DNA of 64,000 nt from Cephalotus follicularis. Lineage: Eukaryota; Streptophyta; Magnoliopsida; Oxalidales; Cephalotaceae. The notes under the pieces were generated by a model. It saw nothing but the letters and a program-made list of their open reading frames with translations. It ran no database searches and was not told the origin of the DNA. Location: NCBI GenBank assembly GCA_001972305.1, contig BDDD01000915.1, positions 1-64,000 on the forward strand. The letters are read 5' to 3'. Position 1 is the first letter of the stretch, and each line of letters begins with the position of its first letter. Below, piece by piece: positions 1 to 10,393 of this stretch. Position numbers and translations under genes: made by a program.

Positions 1-222
1 TCTAATTGAATTATAAACGAGTTTACAATTGAATTATTAACTATATTATAATCGAGTCATTAACGATCTCTTAACGAACTGTTCACGAACATTAACGAGT
101 CGAGTTAACGTGTTCGTGTTCGTTCATTAAACTTAATGAAGAAACACGAACGAGTTTTTATCGACTTTTATCGAGTCGAGTCGTGAACTGTTCACGAACG
201 GTTTAGTTCGTTTGTACCCCTA
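1..222. mobile_element. Terminal part of a hAT-like non-autonomous element
   Basis: This stretch is the reverse-complement relative of the element at 21001-24701. Both share blocks such as GTTCGTGAACAG, CGACTCGATAAAAG and AATGAACGAACACGAAC. The right terminus reads GTTTGTACCCCTA, ending at 222, and matches the TAGGGCTGCAAAC-type terminal inverted repeat of that element. The other terminus lies left of the window, so the target duplication cannot be confirmed. I see no transposase coding sequence. Confidence 0.6.
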
Positions 223-2683
223 CTCTTCAATGGTACAATGGTCTTGTTACTGAGAATTTCAGATGTTGATAATGAAATAGGATTGTCCCCCTGATACTTT
301 GGGAACTGTTTCTTATATCATGTCTTGCGTTGCGTGGCATTGTGAGATGTGGTACAGTGTCGCTGTGTGCAATAATATGGTCTTGTCATGTGTTGCTTTT
401 GTCATAAAACCCTACATGCAGGAGTAGCTTTTTTATTTTGATTGAGGGTGCCAACCAGCTTGCACCATAAATATACCTTATTATATATATATTTTTTTTG
501 ACTTTGGGGGTGTCTGACACCCTCAAACACCCCCTTGTCTCCGCCCCTGCCTATAGACATTATGGTTGCGTATTAAGGTTGCTCTCTATCTTCTTCAGCA
601 AACAACACGATATTAATTCATACCTTCTCTCACGTACGTTATATTATAGCAATAAATATACTTTTGTTTATTTGTTTAAATTATTCCCATGTTTGGTTGT
701 TATTTGGTTGACAGGTTGGTTTGATTTTTAGGTTTGTTAGTGCATTGAAAATATCTTCACTTAATTAAGTGCCCTTGAACGGTAACATGGGTAGAGGTAG
801 CTTATAGGTCGCAATCCCATCAAGATAATAAGAAACTCAAAATCAAAGTCATTAAAACTATGCATCCACTAACCTCTTGGGATGGGGACTGTAATTCGAA
901 TTCAATACCTCTACTTATAAGACTGTCTTCCCTGTTTAGGGCGTATTTAGTCTTAAGATTTTTACTAAAAGTTAAAAGTAAAAGCACAAAAACTAGAAAC
1001 TCATATTATAAAGTTTTTTTTTTTTTGAGCTTTTAATAACTGTTTTTGATTTTTTTCATAAATATTATTACATTTTTCATGTAATCCCTCAACTGCAATT
1101 GCAAATATAATACACCCTTTACATTATTATTATTATTGATAAATTTAGTTTGATAAAGAACTTATCAATATTGAGCATCTAAACACAATCATTTCTATTA
1201 AAACTCTCTAAAAAACCTATTTGTTAAAAATACAAACTCTCCCAAACAACTCCTTAGAAGAGAAGTGCTATTGATACCAAACTCTATGGTTTACTCAAGT
1301 TACGATTTATATGCTTGGACGTAACCAAAATTGGACAAAGAAAGAGAAAGTTAATTTAAGAGTTAAAAACCACATTCCTAGATTTGATTTGCTCCGGATT
1401 GATCCAAAACCTCTTCAGCAAGTGAAGATGAGTTTTGAAAGAGACTATTACCTATAATTTCTGTCTATAGAATGACTCTAGCATGTTCATTTGATAACCA
1501 TATTAGTCAATGAAATGATAGTGAGTGTATATGATTCGAACAAAAAGGTCACCATCATTACTTTTTCCGGTTTAATAGGTTGGTTATTCGTTGGATTTAT
1601 TCGGCACCTCACCGCTTAAGAAGTAATCATTATCCATTTTAAATTTATTATGTAACTTTTTTTTATATATAGTAAACAATTTTTTTCTCAAATTTTTTCA
1701 TTTAATTAATGTATCAGTATACATGATTCATTCATGAAAAATAATAAAATTTATTTATATATTCTATTTTTTTAAATATTAGTCATATGTAGTGGTGTAT
1801 CAATCAAGAAAGAAAAAAAAAACTGATAAAAATAATAAGATGCTTAGAATTATTCACGATGGACGTTTTAATTTCGAGGTATGAATTGTTTAGGCATTCC
1901 GTTAATGTTGTTTGTGGGGTTCGTCAAGGTTTTTCCTTATCTTTTTTTTACTCTTTCAGGAATGTTTGACACTTCAATGTTGACCCTCTTTTAGTTGCCA
2001 CGTGGCTGAATACACTACCACTTATAATAAAAAGATATAATTAATGAAAAAAACAAAAATAAAAAAACTACGTACCCAAGAAAATGACAAAGAAAGAATA
2101 ACTACTATTCCTCACCTAACAAACTATACGCAACCTATCCTGAGAAACAGAAAAACTTTTATGTTTCCAATAAATCAAGTGCTGATTCAGTCAAAGTCAA
2201 AATGAACACAATCGTTTTATAAACAGAGAAACTTTGATTTTTATATGCAGTTATGCTCCACTCACTGCCTCGTTTAACCTCCACCAAGCAAGACAGATAA
2301 AGTACTTTTCCACTACCGATATCTATAGCCCCTACGCAAGAATGACACGCATAACTCCAAAAAAAAACTAATTGGACAAGAATCCTCAGATTTTCAAAAC
2401 AGCAATCCAAGAACCAAACTCCTATTGGAATTTCTCAATCTCCATATGCATATACTTGGTACTAAGCAAAACTAATTAAACATTTATTATGTGTATATTA
2501 CATGGCCAAGATGTTTACAACACAAGCATTGCATATCAGTCCATCACCAATTCTGATTGGCAAAAAACTCTCTTCTAAATGTGAAAAATATGTACAATTC
2601 TCTAAAATGTGTACACACACACACAAAAAAAAAAAAAACTTCTAATTGGGGGTGGTATGATTTGGAACTTTAGTCCCTTACAG
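223..2683. other. AT-rich intergenic spacer
   Basis: No gene is supported here; the short ORFs look random. A possible decayed MITE lies near 938-1256, with loosely inverted ends (TAGGGCGTATTTAG and CCAAACAACTCCTTA) around an AT-rich core. The part nearest 2684 should include the 3' UTR of the CIPK gene. A CA-repeat and an A-run lie at about 2611-2638. Confidence 0.5.
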
Positions 2684-4045
2684 TTATTGACAGTTATTTT
2701 CACCTTGCCAACTCCAAACTATGTCTTTGAGGGCAGGTCTCACATCCTCAACACAAAACTTGTTGTACTCAAGGGTGTCACCAGCTGACCTGGAAAACTC
2801 CACCACCGCAACCTCCGGCCACACCTCGAAGACCTCAGCCGTGACGGCCAATTTCCCTCTCCTTCCTTCCTCTTTCCCTTGCATTTTCACCTTGTATTCC
2901 TTTACACTGACAGCAAAATTTAACTTCTTCGCTACGGATTCAATCCTTGCCATAATCGCTGAAGCTGAACATCTTGATGTAAATAATGTACCCAATTGCC
3001 TCTTATTCTCAAACAAGCTTGATAGATGAAACCCTGATGACATAGAGGATATGAACTCAAAGGCGTTATAAAATGTTGGTGATGACTTTGCCCTTGTTAA
3101 TTCCACTCCTCCATTACTCATTACATGATTATCTTTGTCTTCTGTTAATGCAGAGTGCTCTTCTTCTTCACAAATTGCAATAGGCCTAGTGTATCCCTTT
3201 CTAAACCAAGGATTTTGCATTATCCCTGGAATTGTGATCCTCTTTTCAGGGTCAGCAACAAGTAGTTTCGATATCAATCTCCTTGCATCTGTTGAAATCC
3301 ATGGTGGGAATTCGAATTGCGCCCTTAAAACCTTCTTGTACATCTTCATCATATTCTCATCTTGAAATGGCAAGTAGCCAGCAAGTAAAACAAAGAGAAT
3401 AACACCACAAGACCATATATCAGCTTTAGCCCCATCATACCCATATTTCCTCAAAACCTCTGGTGCCACATACGATGGAGTCCCGCATTGCGTGTGCAAC
3501 AATCCATCGTTCCACCTCTGCTCTGCTAATGCTGAGAGCCCAAAATCGGACACGTTAAGGTTACCCTTATCGTCTAGGAGAAGATTTTCAGGCTTCAAAT
3601 CGCGATGATACACGCCCCGACTATGACAAAAATCAACTGCACTCACCAACTGTTGAAAATATTTCCTTGCAAGATCCTCCTTCAACTTCCCCTTTGCCAC
3701 TTTTGCAAACAACTCTCCACCTTTTACATATTCCATGGCAAAGTATATTTTGCTTCTAGTAGCCATCACTTCTTTCAAGTCAACAATATTTGGATGCCTT
3801 ACCAAACGCATCACTGATATTTCTCGCTTTATTTGCTCCATTAACCGCTCTCTCTTCACTTGATCTTTGTTAATGACTTTGATAGCAGCACTTTCTTGGG
3901 TCACAAGATTCTTTCCAAGGTATACTTTTGCAAAGGTCCCTTGCCCTAGCACCCTTCCCATCTCGTACTTGGCAAAGATAACATTTCTTGTACCATTGAT
4001 TTTACCATGATTTTGCACTGATTGCTTTACTTGTTGCTCCTCCAT
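2684..4045 (-). CDS. CBL-interacting serine/threonine protein kinase, CIPK5/CIPK25-like
   Basis: An intronless SnRK3 kinase of 453 residues. In the family, these kinases are recruited and activated by calcineurin B-like calcium sensors and phosphorylate transporters and other targets. Visible: glycine loop GQGTFAKV (about 34-41), ATP lysine K56, catalytic loop HRDLKPEN with D149, DFG 167-169, APE 194-196, kinase end near 285, NAF/FISL module beginning [13 protein letters not shown] at 327, then a PPI-type segment and the ending DIVWSWQG. Length and order are normal. The frame is open for 96 more codons upstream to 4333, but that part resembles nothing in CIPKs and is probably 5' UTR. A second in-frame ATG at 4054 has poor context; the ATG at 4045 has A at -3 and G at +4 and gives the family-like start MEEQ. 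The intronless structure fits the intron-poor CIPK clade. Assignment to CIPK5/25 rests on remembered family similarity. Confidence 0.95.
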   Translation of the reverse strand: MEEQQVKQSVQNHGKINGTRNVIFAKYEMGRVLGQGTFAKVYLGKNLVTQESAAIKVINKDQVKRERLMEQIKREISVMRLVRHPNIVDLKEVMATRSKIYFAMEYVKGGELFAKVAKGKLKEDLARKYFQQLVSAVDFCHSRGVYHRDLKPENLLLDDKGNLNVSDFGLSALAEQRWNDGLLHTQCGTPSYVAPEVLRKYGYDGAKADIWSCGVILFVLLAGYLPFQDENMMKMYKKVLRAQFEFPPWISTDARRLISKLLVADPEKRITIPGIMQNPWFRKGYTRPIAICEEEEHSALTEDKDNHVMSNGGVELTRAKSSPTFYNAFEFISSMSSGFHLSSLFENKRQLGTLFTSRCSASAIMARIESVAKKLNFAVSVKEYKVKMQGKEEGRRGKLAVTAEVFEVWPEVAVVEFSRSAGDTLEYNKFCVEDVRPALKDIVWSWQGENNCQ

Positions 4046-4440
4046 CGTATACATATAGATAAAAATAAAAAAAGACAAGACTAGTAGTACCAAAGGTCGA
4101 ATATAGATTTGCAAAAATGTTTTTTTGTGACGATTATTACAAACAAAGTGTTTGTTGGGTAAGAAAATATAGGAGGGTTGATATAGTAGGTTGTATTGTT
4201 TCCACTGGAGTACATAGTTCTGGGTCTTGAAGCAACTGCAGTGGACAGATATAGAAATGAAGTATTCTTTACGCCTCTCTATACTCCAATGGGTAACTGG
4301 ACAAGTGGAGTAAATGTGGGACCACAAATCCATGACTTTCTATAGACTATGGCCCGGTGTTGCCTCTAGAGTCTCTGAATGGCCCAAAAGTATGCATCAA
4401 GTTAAAGATATTATTGGCATTAAAAAAGAAAACTGAGAGA
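4046..4440 (-). promoter_or_regulatory. 5' flank and leader of the CIPK gene, duplicated at 9585-10392
   Basis: This region lies directly upstream of the CIPK ATG. It contains blocks, such as AAGACAAGACTAGTAGTA, TTTGTTGGGTAAGAAAATA and GACTATGGCCCGGTGTTG, that recur in the same order and orientation at 9585-10392. I cannot place the transcription start. The open frame through part of it probably reflects leader sequence. Confidence 0.55.
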
Positions 4441-4747
4441 AACTCATTCTGTCATAATCACCCGTTTGGGTTTGGGACCCCTTTCTTATATCTAAATTAA
4501 AGAATAATCTATGATCTAATGATAATTAAAAGAAATTTCTCCGTATTAGTGTTGAAGCGAGTTATTGTTATTAAGTAAATATTCGTTGAGTTCTTATAAA
4601 AGTATGTGCAAAATTAATCGAAAAACCAAACTGAATACATTTTTTTGGGTATCAGTTAATTCGATTTATGTTTCTTGGATTTTTAATTTTTGCATAATTT
4701 GGTTTCAATTTCAACAAAGAAAAATCCATGTTACATTCCTTATTAAA
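4441..4747. other. Intergenic spacer upstream of the CIPK gene
   Basis: AT-rich sequence between the duplicated CIPK flank and the MITE target site. I see no coding or RNA feature. Confidence 0.5.
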
Positions 4748-4875
4748 TTAGGCACCGTTTGTTTGGTGAAAAATATATTATTTTTTTGAAAAATATTTTA
4801 TTTTTCTGTATTTTACGTATAATCTAGAAAATATTTTACTTTGTTGATAAAATCATTTTTTAACCATTAATATAT

Positions 4876-6070
4876 GGGACAATTACAAATACCTCCCTAA
4901 GGTATTCTTTTACAATTTTTTCCTCCCTCTATTTTAAGATATTACAAAAACCTCCTTGAGGTATTAACCCATCAAACAAAAACCTCCCCAAAATATTAAA
5001 ATACACAAAATACACCTAACTTTATAATAATAATAATAACAATAATAATGGATAATTACAAATACCTCCCTGAAGTATTATTTTGTAATTTTTTCCTCCC
5101 TCTATTTTAAGATCCAATAAAAACCTCCCTGAGGTATTAATTCATCTAACAAAAACCTCCCTGAGGTATTAAGATAACCCAAAACCTCTCACTTTATAAT
5201 AATAATAATAATAATAAATATACAAAACAAAAACTAAAAATTACAGTACTTTTTTTAAATAAAAAAAGAAAAATAATTTTTTTTAAAACTAATTTCTTTC
5301 TTGATTTAATAATAATAATAATAAATATACAAAACAAAAACTAAAAATTAGTACTTTTTTTAAAATAAAAATAGAAAGTGTACTTTTTTTTAAAACTTAT
5401 TTCTTTCTTGATTTTAAAAAAAGTAATGTATTTTTTATTTTTTGTTTTGTATATTTATTATTATTATTAAAAATTATAGTACTTTTTTTTAAATCAAGAA
5501 AGAAAATATAATTTTTTTCAAAACTGATTTTTTTCTTGATTTTAAAAAAATATTGTAATTTTTAGTTTTTATTTTATATATTTATTATTATTATTAAAAA
5601 TTACAGTATTTTTTTTAATCAAGAAAGAAAGTGTACTTTTTTTTAAAATATGTTTCTTTCTTGATTTAAAAAAAAGTACTGTAATTTTTAGTTTTTGTTT
5701 TATATATTCTATATATTTGTTTTATTTTGTTTTATTATTATTATTATTATAAAGTGAGAGGTTTTGGGGTATCTTAATACTTCAGGGAGGTTTTTGTTGG
5801 ATGAATTAATACCTCAGGAAGGTTTTTGTTGGATCTTAAAATAGAGGGAGGAAAAAGTTGTAAAATAATACCTCAGGGAGGTATTTGTAATTATCCATTA
5901 TTATTGTTATTGTTATTATTGTAAAGTTAGGGGTATTTTGGGTATTTTAATACCTCAGGGAGGTTTTTGTTTGATGGGTTAATACCTCAAGGAGGTTTTT
6001 GTAATATCTTAAAATAGAGGGAGGAAAAAGTTGTAAAGGAATACCTCAGGGAGGTATTTGTAATTGTCCC
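4876..6070. mobile_element. Palindromic Mutator-like (MULE) foldback element
   Basis: A 1195-bp element that is almost one inverted repeat. It starts GGGACAATTACAAATACCTC and ends with the complement. TTAATATAT directly flanks both sides (4867-4875 and 6071-6079), a perfect 9-bp duplication, which is the Mutator signature. Each arm is about 550-600 bp and holds two diverged direct copies of a unit of about 170 bp (from 4876 and about 5050 on the left, mirrored at about 5740-5900 and 5905-6070). The centre has alternating AAAAAGT/ACTTTTT and TAA-repeat tracts. There is no transposase, so it would be non-autonomous. Confidence 0.85.
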
Positions 6071-6086
6071 TTAATATATTTATACT

Positions 6087-6262
6087 AAAAGAGAGATAGA
6101 GAAAGAAAGAGAGAGAACGAAGAGAGAGATACACAAAGAGAAAGAGATATAGAGAGAGACAAAAAGAGAGATATAGAGATAAAGACAGAGTGACAGAGAG
6201 AGAACGAGAGTTAGAGAGATACAGAGAGAATCATACTTGAATGAGGAGTGATAGATAAGAGA
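6087..6262 (+). repeat. GA-rich simple-sequence tract
   Basis: An imperfect run of GAGAGA and AAAGAGA inside the right arm of the surrounding MITE. It is non-coding. Confidence 0.8.
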
Positions 6263-6477
6263 GAGGAAAATGTTTTCTTTTTTTTTAAGGAAAATATTTT
6301 CCTATATTTATATTAAGATTTTTCGTTGACTTATTTTCTAAAGTTTAACAAATACAGGAAAATGAAGGAAAATATTTTTCTATATTTATATTAAGATTTT
6401 TCGTTCACTTATTTTATAAAGTTTAATAAACACAGAAAAATGAGAAAAATATTTTCCTCCAAACAAACGGAGTCTTA

Positions 6478-6976
6478 ATATCTGTTTTTAACTTCAATTC
6501 ATCAAGATTGGCAATTGCAAAGCCCAATCCAATCGCATCAAAGTTAAAACATGCAGCTTAAGGCCCTAAGCCCAAGCATTAGCATAAGTGTACTATGAAG
6601 ATTTAAAATTTTGAAATAAGGATTTTATATTTATGACTACTTACTTACTAGAGTTGTCCATGAGCTTGGGGCCCATTCTGCCCACCCTGGCCCGTCCAGC
6701 ATCCGTCAGACTTGAACATGCATATTTAAACCCGAGTCCAGTCCGATCTGTCCAAACTTGATTTTTAATTTTAATATTTCAAAAATTTTTATTAATATTT
6801 TACTGTTGTTTATTATTTTAATATTATTTTATTCATATTTGAGCGAACTTATCTATGTTTTATCTCTTTTGCCTGGTTGTATTTATGTATCATGACTGAC
6901 ACGCCTTTTAAAAACATTTTCTATAACGATAATCTTGATCTAGATTATATGGAGTTATTTCACTACTGAATATGAC
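6478..6976. other. Intergenic spacer
   Basis: AT-rich sequence. A short GC-richer patch near 6660-6750 includes CCCACCCTGGCCCG but no convincing ORF. Confidence 0.4.
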
Positions 6977-6979
6977 TTA

Positions 6980-7367
6980 GGCCTTCTTTGGTAATGTTTT
7001 GGATTGTTAAAAATATTTTTCAAACTCAATTTTTTTTAAAATTAGTGTTTGGTAAAATTTTAACAAAAGTGTTTTTAGCAAAAGTACTTTTGTTTTTAAA
7101 AGGAGTAAAAACACTTTTTGAATTGAGAAATTTTGATCAATTGAAAAAGTGATTTTGTCAATCACATGTTTATATAGTTTTTATAATTTTATGTCTATTT
7201 CAGTCATTTAAAATGTCTACAACAGTTTTAAAAATATATTTACCAAATGCATATTTACTCCAAAAATATTTTTCAGCTTTCTCACAGCACTTTTGACAAA
7301 AATACTTTTACTAAAAGTGCTTTAAAAAAGCACTTTTACAAATCACACAGTATTACAAAACTGACCT
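6980..7367. mobile_element. MITE of about 390 bp, PIF/Harbinger-like
   Basis: The left end GGCCTTCTTTGGTAATG and the reverse complement of the right end (AGGTCAGTTTTGTAATA) are similar. TTA flanks both sides (6977-6979 and 7368-7370). The interior has mirrored AAAAGTGCTTTT/AAAAGTACTTTT palindromes and is AT-rich and non-coding. Confidence 0.55.
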
Positions 7368-7370
7368 TTA

Positions 7371-8725
7371 GTAAGATCATGCTTCCTGTCCTCTACTAGA
7401 CATACGTGTTGATTTTGCAGCTACGCTTCTGGAACCAATTCCAGGTGTGATGTTTTATCATTTTAATAAGCAATACTCAGATATTATAACAATAGCTAAC
7501 CTTCATGGAGAAATTTTATTAAATGGCTTTAGGTTTCACGATGAAAGTTTTAACCACATTTATGATATAATTATAATTAAAATATTAAAACATTATTGAT
7601 ATTTTTTAAAAATTATTAATGATATTTCTACTTTTAATAAAATAATCATCAATAATATTTTGATAACTTAACTGTGATATATTCACGATGTCACATCAGT
7701 TATAGTTAATAATCTATAATGTTACTAATAACATATGAGGTGACATAACAAATGCATAACATATGATATATTATCTAATTAGTGAAATGAAGTACCAAAA
7801 AAAAAAACTAATGTAATTATTATTCTTTAAAAAAAACTAATGTCACTATTATTCATTTCATTAGTTTATGTTATATATTTAATATACCACTCATTTGCAA
7901 CAAATAATATTTTTCAGTTAATAATATCACTCAATAACAACATATTAGGGATTCATTATACGTGTTGCATGCATTCATTATTAATTTATAGACTATGATT
8001 AAGTGCTTACTATGAATAGCAATAATGATAGAGAAGATATAAAGGCTCTCCATTTTCTCAGTCAAGATATCAATTTTTATCTAATCTCTATTTATAATTA
8101 ATATGCGTAATATCTTAATTATAAAGAGAGACAACTGATGAACTATGGAGGATCTAAATCCCATCTGTAGACACATTTTGATGTAATTTGTTTTCACCAT
8201 GAAAAGGGCACAGAGTACCCAAATTTGTTTAGTATATTCATTAAAGATTTTACACTAAATAGCTTGAAATAACAACAAATTATTGTGGGTTTGCAGTATG
8301 TTTAGCGTGATGGGACTTTATAAATTGGAATTTAAATAGGCCCAAGCCAAATTGTATCCTCAAGATACAGTTCTTAAAAGTAAAATGCCTACTCTCATTG
8401 GGCCATTTTTAGAGAATTTAAAACACAATACTCATTATTACTAAGCCTGTGTATAAACATTAGGGTTTAATGGGCATTTGAAATGAACAGGCTCAATCTA
8501 AAGTGTGTCCTCGAAAAATGTCAAATAGACCTCAAAACGAGTATAGACTATTGATTATAATTTAAAAACAACAGCATTATAACATATAGACTATTGATTA
8601 TAAACTACAGCTTTTTAACGTAAGTTTGGTATTATTGTGAGGTGTGTTTGATTTCCGATGTTTATGATAGTATCATTGTAATTAGTTTTTGGTAAATAAA
8701 AATTGAATTATCACAATTTTTTTTT
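7371..8725. other. AT-rich intergenic spacer
   Basis: No gene, RNA or delimited repeat is visible. Many short runs of TAATAT and ATTATT are present. Confidence 0.45.
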
Positions 8726-8955
8726 AATTATGACGTATGCGTCTTACAATGCAAATATAAAATTGGATTATATTGTCCCCAAAATCATTAGCTAATTAAT
8801 CGTAGCTTTTTCTGTTTCGCTCGGTCAGCTATGATGTCATCTCATTTTTAACTTTGAAAGTCTATAGATGGAGCAATATCCACAGAGACTAAAGAAACAA
8901 CATGCGACACAAATTAATAATTACATGGGCAGGAGCCATGCATACAACAACTGGT
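8726..8955 (+). repeat. Local duplication, copy 1
   Basis: It begins AATTATGACGTATGCG and aligns over about 230 bp with 9265-9510. Shared blocks are ATAAAATTGGATT, CATTAG.TAATTAAT and GACCAAAGAAACA-like sequence. Divergence is substantial, so the duplication is old. No coding function is visible. Confidence 0.6.
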
Positions 8956-9264
8956 TCTTGATGATGACACAAACATGCAACAGCAGTAGCAGACCATGAA
9001 TCTCTAAACAGAAGAAATTTTGTATTTTCACCTTATTACAGATTCATTCCAACAAATAAGGAGTTGGTGCTCTTTTACTTGACAAACAAAGTCAATGGCA
9101 TACCTTTGCCAACTCATATTATGGATGCTAACGTCTATCATAACAATCCTGACCATCTCCTTAATATGTTTTTATTTCTTCTTTTAATTTCAATTGATGG
9201 CTACTTCTTTCTCTCTCTTTATCTGTTTTCTTTCATTCTAATAGTTATTTTTAACCAGTTGTTT

Positions 9265-9570
9265 TAACTAGGACGTACGCGCCGTACAATGCAGGTATAA
9301 AATTGGATTGTTGTCCCAAAAACCATTAGGTAATTAATATTAGTTCTTTCTGTTTCTCTTGGTTAACTATCATCTCATCTCTCATAGTTCCTTTTTCACT
9401 TTAAAAGTCTTTCCATGGAGCATTATCACGGGGACCAAAGAAACAGCAATTGACGACACCAAACAATCATTACGTGAGTTCTTCTGCATGGAGCGGTGCC
9501 TACAACAACACAATTCTAGTTGTAAATTTTCACAAGTTCTTTTGAATTATGACGTACGTGCCGTAATTAA
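9265..9570 (+). repeat. Local duplication, copy 2, plus a third partial copy
   Basis: Positions 9265-9510 match 8726-8955. At 9544-9570 the starting motif AATTATGACGTACGTGCCGT appears again, immediately before the duplicated CIPK flank. The arrangement suggests stepwise local duplication ending in the segment copied from the CIPK promoter. Confidence 0.55.
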
Positions 9571-9584
9571 AACATGATAAAACA

Positions 9585-10392
9585 AGACAAGACTAGTAGT
9601 ACTAAAGGTCGAATATATGTTGGCAAAATTGTTGTTTGTGTCGATTATTACAAAGAAAGTATTTGTTGGGTAAGAAAATATAGGAGGGTTAATATAGTAG
9701 GTTGTATTGTTGTCATTAATGGAAATAGTTTTGAGACATGAAATAAACCGTAGGGGTGACCACGAGTCGATTTAGATGGGTTTTTATCAAAATCGAAATT
9801 AAACCGAGATTTTGGTTTTCTTATAATAAAAAACAGAAATATAATTGAACTTAATTGAAGTCAAGAAAAATCGAACCGAAAAAAACCTGTACGGATCGGA
9901 TCGGTTTGGCGGTTTGCTATTATTTAATTTATTTTAATAATGAAATATATTTATTATATAAAAAATATAATTTGTACTTATTTTAGTGATTTAAATTATA
10001 TATATATATATATATATATTAATACCGTCTAGTTCGATTTAAGTTGTTTTTTTGTTCCTATAAACCGAACCAAATTTTTACGGATTTTAATTTGTTAAAA
10101 CCTAAACTGAACCAACCATGCTATTATCTGATCCGAACCAAATACTCTAATTTGATTCAAATTTTACATTTTTTTGGTTTGTTTAAACACCCTAACGAAC
10201 AGATATAGAAACTAAGAGTTAAAAGAAGAAAAAAAAAAAGTCGGCCCAATGGGTAACTGGACAAGTGGAGAAAATGTGGGACAATGAATTTATGACTTTC
10301 TTTGGACTATGGCCCGGTGTTGCCTCTAGAGTCTCTGGCTGGCCCAAAAGTATGGATCAAGTTGAAGATATTATTGACATTAAAAATAAAAA
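9585..10392 (+). repeat. Second copy of the CIPK 5' flank, without the CDS
   Basis: Positions 9585-9735 match 4070-4205, and 10195-10392 match 4240-4433, in the same order and orientation. The copied segment starts just upstream of the CIPK ATG, so the leader/promoter was copied but not the kinase. About 450 bp of unrelated repeat separates the two halves. An open stretch at 10265-10483 is only the duplicated leader. Confidence 0.85.
9752..10193. mobile_element. Probable hAT-like MITE inside the duplicated CIPK flank
   Basis: This insert is absent from the original flank at 4205-4245. It starts TAGGGGTGACCAC and ends AAACACCCTA, weakly inverted termini. The interior is rich in AACCGAA and TTCGGTT-type words and contains a TA repeat near 9997-10018. 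I could not find a clean target duplication. Confidence 0.5.
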
Positions 10393-10393
10393 A

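Larger units (their letters stand above)
4751..6474. mobile_element. PIF/Harbinger-like MITE, interrupted by a foldback element
   Basis: The ends are GGCACCGTTTGTTTGG (from 4751) and CCAAACAAACGGAGTC (to 6474), a near-perfect inverted repeat. TTA flanks both sides (4748-4750 and 6475-6477), the 3-bp target duplication typical of PIF/Harbinger. Without the nested element (4876-6070 plus one target copy) the MITE is about 520 bp, AT-rich and non-coding. Its right arm contains a purine-rich GA tract. Confidence 0.75.

Noticed and set aside
4046..4333. A 96-residue N-terminal extension of the CIPK reading frame
   Set aside because: It is open but unlike any CIPK N-terminus, and a better-context ATG at 4045 gives the family start. 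It is also part of the duplicated 5' flank, so it is treated as leader.
4876..6070. Reading the palindrome as a microRNA gene
   Set aside because: The arms are hundreds of bases long with transposon ends and a 9-bp target duplication, so a foldback transposon explains it. Small RNA production remains possible.
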